NCBI RefSeq assembly: GCF_016865425.1
Contig: NZ_AP023355.1
Span: 4,338,198-4,402,197 of the forward strand
Direction: 5' to 3'
Length of the DNA stretch: 64,000 nucleotides
Origin: Actinocatenispora thailandica
GTDB taxonomy: Bacteria > Actinomycetota > Actinomycetes > Mycobacteriales > Micromonosporaceae
The translations under genes and the position numbers were made by a program. Positions 1-7,484 of the stretch are shown in pieces (positions within the stretch are counted from its first letter, which is position 1; the number at the start of each line of letters is the position of its first letter). The notes under the pieces were generated by a model, which ran no database searches, was not told where the DNA came from, and saw nothing but the letters and a program-made list of their open reading frames with translations.

Positions 1-134
1 AGGGCGGCGCCGCCGGCCAGCGCGCCGCGCCGGCTCACCGCCCGGCTGCCGATGCCGCTGCTCCCCCGCCGGTCGCTACCGGGCAGCGCGCCCTGGTCGG
101 GCGCCGTGTCGCCCGAGCCGCCACCGATCGCCAT
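1..134 (-). CDS. N-terminus of a Tat-exported protein, cut by the left edge
   Basis: An ATG at 134 on the minus strand is preceded by an excellent ribosome binding site (GAGGAGG, 5 bases upstream). The frame stays open to the window edge, giving about 44 residues. The visible part is a hydrophilic Gly/Ser-rich leader followed by a twin-arginine core (SRRGALAGGAA) that leads into a small-residue hydrophobic stretch, as in a Tat signal peptide. The mature protein lies outside the window, so function cannot be assigned. The same SRRG/GRRALLAG style of signal occurs in the beta-helix proteins at 10.3 and 12.5 kb. Confidence 0.6.
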   Translation of the reverse strand, partial: MAIGGGSGDTAPDQGALPGSDRRGSSGIGSRAVSRRGALAGGAA

Positions 135-349
135 GCCGTCCTCCTCGCGTCGTGCCGGATCACTCGGAGCGGGCCGCGGCCGCGGCGTGCTGCCGGCCGG
201 ATCTGCGCTGGCCCGGTTCGGTTCGTGCTCACCCTGGCATCGGCCGATCCGGCCGTCAATACTCCGAACAGACCGCGATTCCCGGACATCGGGCGGCATG
301 CCCGGCTTGCCCGCGCCGGGCAGCGGTACCAGGAATCCGGGTGCGGCGC

Positions 350-784
350 TCAGCCGCGACCGGGCGGCGTGCGGCCGGCCCCGGCGCGGGCTCGGACGTC
401 GTCGTCCGAGCAGAAGCCGCTGCGATCGCGCTTGAGGCACAGCAACCCGAGCAGCCGGCCCGCGCCGTCCACGACCGCGAGCCGGCGGCGCCGTTGCCGC
501 GCGAGAACGGCGGCCGCCCGCTGCACCGTGTCGTCGGGGCCGACGGTGCGGCCGGCGAGCGTACCGAGCGCGCGGGCCGGCGTGGCATCGGGCACCGCGG
601 TCAGATCGGCGCGTTCGATCGCGGTGACCAGTCGTCCATCCGCCCCGACGATCAGGGCGAGGTGCACGTGGTCGTCGGTGAAGTACCGGCGAAGCTGCGC
701 CACGCTGGTGGTGCTGCCGTGTGTGGTGGGCGCGGTGAGCATCGCCTGCGCCACCCGCTGCGTGGTAGCCACGTCGGCGGCCAT
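350..784 (-). CDS. CBS-domain protein
   Basis: This is a 144-residue protein. The ATG at 784 is chosen because AGGGAGG lies 7 bases upstream; an earlier in-frame ATG at 808 has no such site. Two CBS-like units are visible. Residues about 10-65 contain VAQAML followed by HLALIVGADGRLVTAIERADL. Residues about 70-125 contain TVGPDDTVQRAAAVLARQRRRRLAVVDGAG in discontinuous match to the CBS pattern. CBS pairs bind adenosyl ligands and usually regulate a partner; here no catalytic domain is attached. The C-terminal 25 residues are basic and Gly/Pro-rich. It lies 42 bases downstream of the GreA/GreB-like gene on the same strand, so co-transcription is possible. The ligand is not predictable. Confidence 0.75.
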   Translation of the reverse strand: MAADVATTQRVAQAMLTAPTTHGSTTSVAQLRRYFTDDHVHLALIVGADGRLVTAIERADLTAVPDATPARALGTLAGRTVGPDDTVQRAAAVLARQRRRRLAVVDGAGRLLGLLCLKRDRSGFCSDDDVRARAGAGRTPPGRG

Positions 785-826
785 CCGGGCACCTCCCTGT
801 CGCCGCATCGCCGGCCGTCGCCGCGG

Positions 827-1300
827 TCAACCGGCCGCCGAGTCGCCGCCCACCGACAGCACCACCGCGGTCTGCGCCCCGGCCGGCGCGTCGTAGCGGA
901 CCGTGTCACCGGCGCGGTGGCCGGCGAGGGCACGGCCCAGCGGGCTGTCCGCGGTGACGAGGCCGGGATCGGACTGGTCGTCGATCAGGGCGACCTCCAC
1001 CGTGGCGACCGAGCCGTCGGCGAACCGCACGGTGGCGGTGCTCCCCACCCCGATCACCTCCACCGACGGCCCGCCGGTGTCCGCGGTACGCAGCCGGTCG
1101 GTGAGCAGCGCGATGCGTTCCTCGATCGGTCCGAGGTTCATCGCCCGGCGTTCCCGGTCGGCGTGGTCGACGGCATCGCCGTCGCCCTCCGGATCCTGCA
1201 GGGTGGCGGCCAGCTCCGCCCGCTGGGTGTGCAGGTCGGCCAGCTCGCGCTGGACGGCCTGGCGTTCGCGGTCGCCGATCGGTTCGGACTGGTCACTCAT
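827..1300 (-). CDS. GreA/GreB-family transcription elongation factor-like protein
   Basis: This is a 157-residue protein. ATG at 1300 has GGGGAGAG just upstream. Residues 1-75 are charged and heptad-like, compatible with the Gre coiled-coil that enters the RNA polymerase secondary channel. Residues about 80-157 match the FKBP-like C-terminal domain, including the hallmark SPLGRALAGHRAGDTV. Canonical GreA carries a D-x-x-E-N-x-E-Y tip that places two acidic residues at the polymerase active site. Here the tip region is EGDGDAVDHADRER, acidic but not canonical. The protein may therefore be a Gre paralogue with altered activity rather than the housekeeping GreA. The assignment to the superfamily is firm; the exact role is inferred. 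Confidence 0.8.
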   Translation of the reverse strand: MSDQSEPIGDRERQAVQRELADLHTQRAELAATLQDPEGDGDAVDHADRERRAMNLGPIEERIALLTDRLRTADTGGPSVEVIGVGSTATVRFADGSVATVEVALIDDQSDPGLVTADSPLGRALAGHRAGDTVRYDAPAGAQTAVVLSVGGDSAAG

Positions 1301-1511
1301 CGCTCTCCCCGCACAGCTCGATCGCCGCGCCGGCCGGCGGCACCGCGGCGCGGCCGGCGGCGCCGTCTGCGTCGAGCCTAGTGCGCGTTCGGCCCCGAAC
1401 GTCCAACTCCGGTACCAGGGACCAATCCAGCCCGACGAGCCGGCGGGCGGACCGGTACCGGTCGGCCCGGAGCTGCCCGGCACGCCGTCACCGGGCCGCC
1501 GGCCGGGCGGT

Positions 1512-2384
1512 TCAGCCGGACCGCAGGTCGAGCAGATCGAACTGCCGCAGCCAACCGTCGGACGTCGCGGCGCAGGTCAGTGGCCGGCCGGCCGGGAGGT
1601 GCCGCTCGCGCAGCGACACCGTGCAGTCCGGATCGGCGAGCGCCACCCGCCAGCCCGCCGCACCGACCCGGTGGACCGCGACCACCCGCAGCGCGGCCAC
1701 ACCGGTGGCGCCGGTCGCGATCCGGGCGTGGTACTGGGCGGCCTGCGCCGCGGGCGGCAGCGAGCTGCGGCCGCGCAGCCAGCGCGGATCGATCGTGCCG
1801 GCCCGGTAGGCCCGGACGATCCGCACCGCCTCGGTGGTGGGCACGCCGCCGAGGGTGAAGCCGTGCGGCAGCAGCACCAGTACCGGGGCGAAGCGGCAGC
1901 CGCCGACGTGGCTGCACTCCCAGGTACCGGCGGGATCGTCGGCGGCGAGCGTCGCCGCCAGGGCCCGGCCGCGTACCGCGCAGCACGGGTCGTGCCGGCC
2001 GTGCGCGCAGACCAGCTGGAGCGGCCCGGCGACGCCGTCGCCAGCGGCACCCAGCGCCGCGACCAGCCCCGGCCCGGTCTCGAACGTACCGGTACGGATC
2101 GCCTCGTGGCCCTGCCGCGAGTCCACCCGGAACCAGCGGCGGACCCGCGCCGACCGGCCCCGCCGGCCGGGTCGGCGGATCAGCCCCAGCCGCGCGCCGT
2201 GCGCGCCGGCCCACTGCGACAGCGCGGCGACGGTGGTCGGGCCCAGGCCGGACGTTGCCAGCGCGTCGCGGCCCCACGGGCCGGGATGCTCGATCAGCAG
2301 CCAGCCCTCCGCCGGTGGCGCGGTACCTTCCCGCGGGTCGCCCGCCGCCTCGGCGAGGAACGAGCAGCGCGGCCAGGCACGCAC
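1512..2384 (-). CDS. Sucrase/ferredoxin-like (thioredoxin-fold [2Fe-2S]) protein
   Basis: This is a 290-residue protein. The GTG at 2384 lies one base after the stop of the JmjC gene, and the family signature PRCSFLAEAAGDP begins right after it. Family hallmarks are present: the HGRHDPCCAVRG block near residue 130, where H and C residues are the expected cluster ligands, then CSHVGGCRFAPVLVLLPHG. Members of this Apd1/Aim32-like family have a thioredoxin fold and bind a [2Fe-2S] cluster through Cys and His. The carboxy-terminal 80 residues are less conserved. It is the last gene of the repeat-protein/JmjC unit and may supply electrons or reduced iron to the oxygenase. That partnership is an inference from gene order. 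Confidence 0.82.
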   Translation of the reverse strand: MRAWPRCSFLAEAAGDPREGTAPPAEGWLLIEHPGPWGRDALATSGLGPTTVAALSQWAGAHGARLGLIRRPGRRGRSARVRRWFRVDSRQGHEAIRTGTFETGPGLVAALGAAGDGVAGPLQLVCAHGRHDPCCAVRGRALAATLAADDPAGTWECSHVGGCRFAPVLVLLPHGFTLGGVPTTEAVRIVRAYRAGTIDPRWLRGRSSLPPAAQAAQYHARIATGATGVAALRVVAVHRVGAAGWRVALADPDCTVSLRERHLPAGRPLTCAATSDGWLRQFDLLDLRSG

Positions 2385-2385
2385 G

Positions 2386-3738
2386 TCACGGCCCGGTCGA
2401 CGGGACCAGTACGCCCTCCCGCAGCAGCCGCCGCACCAGCACCAGCTGGTCGGCCACAGGCAGCTCCGGCAGCTCACCGACCTGTGCGGTACCGCCGGCG
2501 AGCAGGCAGCGCAGCGCCGCGGTCGTCGTGGCCGGCAGCCGGATCCGCCGATCCGCCAGCTCCAGCACGACGTGGTCGTCGCGTTCGACGAGCCGGTGCG
2601 GCAGCCCGGCGCGTCGGCGTACCGTGTCGCCGGGTGACAGGTTCGCGGCGAACCGGGCCGCGGCGACCGGCCGCACCGGCTCCGGCCGGCCACCCGACCA
2701 GACCCGGGACCGCAGCCGGCGGGCCACCGTCTCGTCGGCCGCCTGCGGTACCGCCCTCGCCAGCGCGGCGCGGACCGCGGCCAGCTGCGGGGCGAGCTGC
2801 GCCGGGTCGGTCGGGTCGATGCCCAGCGGCAGCGAGCGGCGCAGCTCCGGTTCCGCCGCGAGGCTTGCGACCAGCGCCTCCAGCACCGCGAACCGGGTGA
2901 GTACGGGCACGCCGACGGTCAGGTGCGCGGACACGTCGCCGAGCGCGGTCGCGGCGTGCAGCCAGCCGCGGGGCAGGTACATCGCATCGCCGGGGCCGAG
3001 CACGGTGTCGAGTTCCGGTGGCTCGCGCTCGGCCCGGTCGGCCACCGCCGCCGCATGGTCGGTCCAGGGCTGGTCGCGCAGCGGGTCGGGATGCACCGGC
3101 GGGTGCACCCGCCAGTGCTTGCCACCGGCGAGTTGCAGGACGAACACGTCGTGCACGTCGTAGTGCGCGGCGAACCCCTGCGCGGACGGCGGTGTCACGT
3201 AGGCGTTGACCTGCACCGGATGTCCGAGTTCGGCGGCGAGCGCGGTGCCGAACTCGACGATCGGCGGCCAGTTGCGGTGCAGCGCCTGAAGCACCACGGT
3301 GCAGCCGTCGGCGAACAGCGCGGCGACCCGGTCGTCGCGTACCTGGTCGGCGATCTCCGCGCCGACCCCGCCGGGGCCGGTGAACGACGCCGAGTCGAGC
3401 ACCGCACCGTCCCGCGCCAGCCGCAGGAACGGGGTGCGCAGCCCGCGGTACGACAGCAGTTCGTCGACGCCGTCGAGATCGAGCAGGTCGCGGAAGGCGT
3501 CCGGGTCCGCGCCGCGGACCAGCAGCGGCCGACGCGACCAGTACGAGCGGGCGAACCCGTCGACGTCGGCGCCGACCAGTCGGGCCAGCGGCCCGGCCGG
3601 CCGGGTCGGACCGGGCGGCCCGGTCGGACTGGCCGGGTCGGTCGGACCGGCCGGCCCGGTCGGACGGTCCACGGTGGGCCGCCCGACACTGCCGATCGAG
3701 GCGGCCGGATCAGCCGGCACCGGAGTCGGCCCCACCAT
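2386..3738 (-). CDS. JmjC/cupin-fold Fe(II)/2-oxoglutarate oxygenase (ROX-like)
   Basis: With the ATG at 3738 this is a 450-residue protein. The frame is open further upstream, but there it only reads the repeat gene in another phase. A GTG near 3668 is an alternative start. After a Pro/Gly/Thr-rich linker (residues 1-50), residues 50-290 match the Cupin_4/JmjC fold. HYD (H192, D194) and the later GWLHAA (H261) are the probable iron triad, and GDAMYLPRGWLH is characteristic. The last 150 residues resemble the winged-helix part of ribosomal oxygenases. Relatives hydroxylate His or Arg in ribosomal proteins. The gene overlaps the 3-prime end of the repeat-protein gene by 29 bases, so it is almost certainly coupled to it, and that repeat protein is the obvious candidate substrate. 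Confidence 0.82.
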   Translation of the reverse strand: MVGPTPVPADPAASIGSVGRPTVDRPTGPAGPTDPASPTGPPGPTRPAGPLARLVGADVDGFARSYWSRRPLLVRGADPDAFRDLLDLDGVDELLSYRGLRTPFLRLARDGAVLDSASFTGPGGVGAEIADQVRDDRVAALFADGCTVVLQALHRNWPPIVEFGTALAAELGHPVQVNAYVTPPSAQGFAAHYDVHDVFVLQLAGGKHWRVHPPVHPDPLRDQPWTDHAAAVADRAEREPPELDTVLGPGDAMYLPRGWLHAATALGDVSAHLTVGVPVLTRFAVLEALVASLAAEPELRRSLPLGIDPTDPAQLAPQLAAVRAALARAVPQAADETVARRLRSRVWSGGRPEPVRPVAAARFAANLSPGDTVRRRAGLPHRLVERDDHVVLELADRRIRLPATTTAALRCLLAGGTAQVGELPELPVADQLVLVRRLLREGVLVPSTGP

Positions 3739-4006
3739 CGGCACCACCGTCGTGCATGCCCGGGGTACCGCCGGCACCGGAGTCCGCCGGGCCTTCGGCC
3801 CCCGAATCGGCACCGCCGTCCGCACCACCGTCGTGCATGCCCGGGGTACCGCCGGCACCGGAGTCCGCCGGGCCTTCGGCCCCCGAATCGGCACCGCCGT
3901 CCGCACCACCGTCGTGCACCCCCGGCCTACCGCCCGCACCCGAATCCGCCGGGCCTTCGGCGCCGCCGCCTGCCGTGGTGGTCATGTCATTGTCGTCGAG
4001 CGTCAC
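3710..4006 (-). CDS. Small Asp/Gly-rich repeat protein, possible precursor/substrate of the JmjC oxygenase
   Basis: This is a 98-residue protein starting at GTG 4006, with GGGAGGGG 8 bases upstream, a strong site. A short leader (MTLDDNDMTTTAGGGAEGPA) precedes three repeats of 27 residues. Each repeat carries PG(M/V)HDGGADGGADSGA and then, in the first two copies, EGPADSGAGG. Each unit has exactly one His and several Asp, and there is no Cys or Lys. It has no hydrophobic segment, so it is soluble and probably disordered. The gene heads a unit with the JmjC oxygenase and the sucrase/ferredoxin-like protein. That arrangement resembles a RiPP precursor or a dedicated hydroxylation substrate. I do not recognise a named family. 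The leader and ribosome binding site argue against a chance frame. Confidence 0.68.
   Translation of the reverse strand: MTLDDNDMTTTAGGGAEGPADSGAGGRPGVHDGGADGGADSGAEGPADSGAGGTPGMHDGGADGGADSGAEGPADSGAGGTPGMHDGGADGGADSGAG
3741..3983. repeat. Three tandem 81-bp repeats inside the small repeat-protein gene
   Basis: The period is exactly 81 bases: the block GCACCACCGT starts at 3741, 3822 and 3903. The first two copies are nearly identical at DNA level and the third (leader-proximal) has diverged. Because 81 is a multiple of three, copy number can change without breaking the frame. Confidence 0.95.
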
Positions 4007-4591
4007 TGGAAACCCCTCCCCCGTACCGGCGTCGCCGCCGTACGCCGGGCGGCGCCGCCACCGTGGACCGCCGCCCGGATCCGGGCGCACCATGTCCGAC
4101 CGGGTGCCGGTTCCCCACCCCGCCGTAGTCCGGGCAACGGGGCCAAACTACCTCCGGCGGCGACGAAGCCCGACCGATTCCGAGGTTCCCGCGCCACCCG
4201 CCGTCGCCGGCATCGACCGGGGAGGCCCGCAGCACGACGACCGACTGCGGCAGGATCGAGAAACACCCGCGCCCGCGGCACCCGGGCACGGCGGGCGTCC
4301 GGAGCACGCAGCCGGACCGCATCCCTGCGCCGGCGCGGTCCCCGGCCACCCGCGCCGCGACGTCGGCCAGCGGGGCCGGTTCGGACCGCTCGACGCCCCG
4401 CCAGCCTGGCCGGCGGGCAACTCGGGCAGGTCGCGGTGGTGGTGCTGGCCGGCGCCGGCACGGGGCTGCGGGCTGGACGTAATGCTGGGCTGGACCGGGG
4501 CCGCGCTGCTCGCCGGCGCGCTCGTCCTGCAGCTACGGGACGGCTGACGAGATCCCGTTCCGGCGGGCCCCGGGGCGGCGCCGGCCGGTCG
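4007..4591. other. 585-base stretch without a supported gene
   Basis: This stretch lies upstream of the repeat-protein gene and downstream of the SDR gene. It must hold the promoter of the repeat-protein unit, but I could not pick -35/-10 boxes with confidence. Two weak protein-like traces exist. On the minus strand near 4230-4265, SILPQSVVVLRA resembles the C-terminal end of glycogen-debranching enzymes. On the plus strand at 4482-4547 a short hydrophobic frame reads MLGWTGAALLAGALVLQL. Neither has a start signal or context. They may be relics or chance. Confidence 0.4.
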
Positions 4592-5461
4592 TCAGGGCCG
4601 GATCGTGTTGCGGTACGGGGGCATGAAACGCAACCGCGGCAGCTGGTCGGCGAGCACCCCGCCATCCACGACCAGGTGGGTACCGGTGATGTAGCGGCCG
4701 GCGTCGGAGGCGAGCAGCAGCATCGCGCCGACGCAGTCCGCGGGCGAGCCGGGCCCGCCGGCGAGCGGGATCCGGTCCCGCCAGGCGGCGTCGAACGCCT
4801 CCCGGTCCAGCGGGAAGTCGTCCGCGATGGGCGTGGCGAGCATCCCCGGCGCGATCGTGTTCGCGGTGATCGAGTGCGGGCCGAGTTCGGCCGCGAGCGA
4901 CTGGGTGAGCAGCTCGACCGCGCCCTTGGACGCGTTGTAGTGCGCCAGGCCCGCCTCGGCCATCAGCCCGTTCTTGGACGAGATGGTGATGATCCGGCCG
5001 GCGATGCGGTCCGCGATCATGTGCTCGGCGATCCGCTGGGACAGGAAGAAGACCGCGTCGACGTTGATGCGCATCAGCTCGCGCCAGCCGGCCACGGTGA
5101 TCTGGTTGAAGTGTTCCAGCCGGGCGGTACCGGCGTTGTTGACGAGGACGTCGACCGGTCCGGCCTGCGCCCGGATGGTGTCGGCGAGGCCGGCCAGCCC
5201 CTCGGTGTCGGCCAGGTCGTACCCGACCGGGCGGCAGCTGCCGCCGGCCGCTTCGATCCGGGCGGTCAGCGCGTCCAGGCCGGGTGCGCCGGGCCGGTCC
5301 ACCGCGACGATCGCCGCACCGGCCTCGGCCAGCCCCAGCGCCAGCGTCTCACCGAGCCCCTGCGCGGCGCCGGTGACGACCGCCCGCCGGCCGGTCAGGT
5401 CGAACCGGCCCGCCGCGTCGGGCCGGCCGGAGCGGTCAGGCGGTTCGGGCCGGCCGGTCAC
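4592..5461 (-). CDS. SDR-family NAD(P)-dependent oxidoreductase
   Basis: This is a 289-residue protein. GTG at 5461 overlaps the amidohydrolase stop as GTGA. The classical short-chain dehydrogenase pattern is present: the TGAAQGLG dinucleotide loop at residues 30-37, NNAG near 108, catalytic Ser in ITISS (about 161) and YNASK (Y175, K179). The last residues contain GTHLVVDGG, typical of the family. It is the last gene of an operon with an aminotransferase, an enolase-superfamily enzyme and an amidohydrolase. It probably oxidises or reduces a hydroxy/keto intermediate of the same pathway. The substrate cannot be read from sequence. The N-terminal 25 residues are an unusual Pro/Arg/Asp-rich extension. 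Confidence 0.88.
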   Translation of the reverse strand: MTGRPEPPDRSGRPDAAGRFDLTGRRAVVTGAAQGLGETLALGLAEAGAAIVAVDRPGAPGLDALTARIEAAGGSCRPVGYDLADTEGLAGLADTIRAQAGPVDVLVNNAGTARLEHFNQITVAGWRELMRINVDAVFFLSQRIAEHMIADRIAGRIITISSKNGLMAEAGLAHYNASKGAVELLTQSLAAELGPHSITANTIAPGMLATPIADDFPLDREAFDAAWRDRIPLAGGPGSPADCVGAMLLLASDAGRYITGTHLVVDGGVLADQLPRLRFMPPYRNTIRP

Positions 5462-6300
5462 GACAGCCCCAGCAGGTCCAGCGAGGGACGGTGGATCAGC
5501 TTCTCGATCTGGTCGGTGTCCAGTGGCGGCAGGCCGGGGATGCCGGCTACCGCGCCGACCGCGCGCAACCCGTCGATCGAGTCGTTCACCGTGGTGAACG
5601 GGTAGTCGCTGCCGAACAGCAGCTTGTCCCAGACCCCGTAGTCCTGCACCAGCCGCAGCGAGTGCCACAGCTGGAACGGCCGGTAGTGCAGCGCGGACAC
5701 GTCGGCGTACACGTGCCGGTGCTTGCGGATCACCGCGATGCACTCGCCCTCGTACGGGTGGCCCAGGTGCGCGAGCACCATCCGCAGCTGCGGGTGCCGG
5801 ATCGCCACCTCGTCCAGGTGCACCGGCAGCGCGTACTTCAACGGCGCGGCCGAGACGAAGGTGGTACCGGTGTGCACCAGCAGCGGCAGCCCGTGCCGTT
5901 CGGCGTAGGTGTAGAGCTCGTCGTATGCCGGGTCCGCCGGGTCGAAACCGGCGTACATCGGCATCAGCTTGATGCCGCGCAGACCGAGTTGCTGGTGCCC
6001 GTGGCGCAGCTCGTCGGCCCAGCCGGGCTGGGTCGGGTCGATCGCGAGGTAGCCGATCAGCGCCTCCGGGTGGGCCGCGACGTAGCGAGCGACGTCGGCG
6101 TCGTCGACCCACAGGCCGCTGCGCCGCGCCTTGCCGCCGACCACGATCGTCCGGGTACCGGGCGGGCAGCTCGCCGCGTAGTCGGCCCAGCAGACGGCGA
6201 GGTCGACCTCGCCGCCGTGCGCCCGCGCGGCCTCGGACCGGAACGGGTCGGTGATGTCGTCCGCGCAGCCGAACAGGTGCGCGTGCACGTCGACGATCAC
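5458..6300 (-). CDS. Amidohydrolase-2 family metal-dependent hydrolase/decarboxylase
   Basis: This is a 280-residue protein starting at GTG 6300, which overlaps the upstream stop by 4 bases. It has a TIM-barrel amidohydrolase layout: HAH at residues 6-8, GIKLMPMYAGFDP in mid-protein, LLVHTGTT, MVLAHLGHP and the final metal/acid Asp in LLFGSDYPF. This pattern is shared by the ACMSD/dihydroxybenzoate decarboxylase and lactonase branch, so the enzyme could decarboxylate or open a lactone. It sits between the enolase-superfamily gene and the SDR gene. A hydrolytic or decarboxylating step after the dehydratase is plausible. The substrate is unknown. Confidence 0.85.
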   Translation of the reverse strand: MIVDVHAHLFGCADDITDPFRSEAARAHGGEVDLAVCWADYAASCPPGTRTIVVGGKARRSGLWVDDADVARYVAAHPEALIGYLAIDPTQPGWADELRHGHQQLGLRGIKLMPMYAGFDPADPAYDELYTYAERHGLPLLVHTGTTFVSAAPLKYALPVHLDEVAIRHPQLRMVLAHLGHPYEGECIAVIRKHRHVYADVSALHYRPFQLWHSLRLVQDYGVWDKLLFGSDYPFTTVNDSIDGLRAVGAVAGIPGLPPLDTDQIEKLIHRPSLDLLGLS

Positions 6301-7484
6301 GTGCGCTCCCGCCGCTCCCAGCCGGGGGCGAACATGTTCCAGAACCGTTGCGTCGGCGGGTGTTCGGCGAACACCTCGTCCACCAGCTCGACCCCCAGTC
6401 CGGGTCGCTCCGGCAGCCCGATCCGGCCGTCCACGATGGGCAGCGTCCCGGTGACGGCGTCGAAGACGTAGTCCTCCAGCAGCGAGTCGAACGTCTCCAG
6501 GATCTTCAGGTTGGTGATGCCGAGCGCGGCGTGCACCGACGCCGTGGTGCACAGCGGCGAGTTCGAGTTGTGCGGCGCGACCAGCATCGCGTGCATGTCG
6601 GCCAGCGCCGCCAGCTTGCGCAGTTCGGTGAAACCACCGGCCATCGACAGGTCCGGCTGGATGATGTCCACCGCGTTGGTGGCGAACAGCTGCTTGTACT
6701 CGTACCGGTTGTGGAAGTGCTCGCCGCCGGAGATCGGCATGCTGGCGCGGGCCCGCAGCTCGGCGTAGCGCTCGATGTGCGTCCACGGCAGCGGTTCCTC
6801 GAACCAGCCGAGGTCGAACGGTGCCAGCTCGGCCACCAGTCGCGCCGCGGTCGGCATCGCGAACCGGGCGTGCCCCTCGACGAACAGCTCCACGTCCGGG
6901 CCGACCGCGTCCCGTACCGCGGCGACGATCTCGACCGAACGCCGCAGCTCGGCGCGGGACAGCTCGCCCAGCCCGGCACCGAACGGGTCGAACTTGAGCG
7001 CCGCGTACCCCTTCGCCACCGTCTCGACGGCCTTCGCGGCGAACGCGCCGGGCTCGCGCTCGCCGGTGTACCAGCCGTTCGCGTACACCGGGACCGCCGC
7101 GCGGCAGGCGCCGCCGGTCAGCCGGTAGGCCGGTACGCCCAGCGCCTTGCCCATGATGTCGTGCAGCGCCTGGTCGACCCCGCTGAGCACGACCCCGCCG
7201 ATGTCGCCGCCGCGCAGGAAGTCGCCCTGGTAGAGCCGCAGCCAGAGCTCCTCGATGTCGAACGGGTCGGCGCCGATCAGGTGCCGGTGCGCCATCGCCT
7301 CGGCCAGCGCGCAGGTCTCGCTCCCCCGGTACGGGTGGGTGATCTCGCCGACGCCGTGCAGCCCGGCGTCGGTGTGGATCCGGACGTAGCCGAAGTCGCG
7401 CCAGGCGGTGCCGAGCATCAGCGTCTCGACCCGGCTGATCCGGCCGGCCGTAGTGGTCGGCCGCTCGGTGTCAACGGTGAGCAT
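6297..7484 (-). CDS. Mandelate racemase/muconate-lactonizing (enolase superfamily) enzyme
   Basis: This is a 395-residue protein. The ATG at 7484 lies 14 bases inside the end of the aminotransferase gene. It has an N-terminal capping domain (about 1-130) followed by the barrel. Metal-ligand strands are visible: ELFVEGHARF, FEEPLPW and ISGGEHF. A KFDPF motif on the second barrel strand replaces the KxK of mandelate racemase, a form common in sugar-acid dehydratases. The RYEYKQLF, DIIQPDLSMAGGFTE and MLVAPHNSNSP segments are typical of acid-sugar dehydratases. Known relatives dehydrate aldonic or aldaric acids. Which acid is used here is not determined. The operon is probably controlled by the IclR protein encoded opposite. 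Confidence 0.85.
   Translation of the reverse strand: MLTVDTERPTTTAGRISRVETLMLGTAWRDFGYVRIHTDAGLHGVGEITHPYRGSETCALAEAMAHRHLIGADPFDIEELWLRLYQGDFLRGGDIGGVVLSGVDQALHDIMGKALGVPAYRLTGGACRAAVPVYANGWYTGEREPGAFAAKAVETVAKGYAALKFDPFGAGLGELSRAELRRSVEIVAAVRDAVGPDVELFVEGHARFAMPTAARLVAELAPFDLGWFEEPLPWTHIERYAELRARASMPISGGEHFHNRYEYKQLFATNAVDIIQPDLSMAGGFTELRKLAALADMHAMLVAPHNSNSPLCTTASVHAALGITNLKILETFDSLLEDYVFDAVTGTLPIVDGRIGLPERPGLGVELVDEVFAEHPPTQRFWNMFAPGWERRERT

Noticed and set aside
3739-3939. In-frame N-terminal extension of the JmjC protein through the repeats
   Set aside because: The extension only reads the repeat-protein gene in another phase, giving Arg/Pro-rich repeats. The repeat gene has its own strong ribosome binding site, so the extension is not expected to be translated.
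4230-4547. Possible relics of a glycogen-debranching enzyme end and a membrane fragment
   Set aside because: Each match is about a dozen residues, with no start, no extension and no conserved neighbours.
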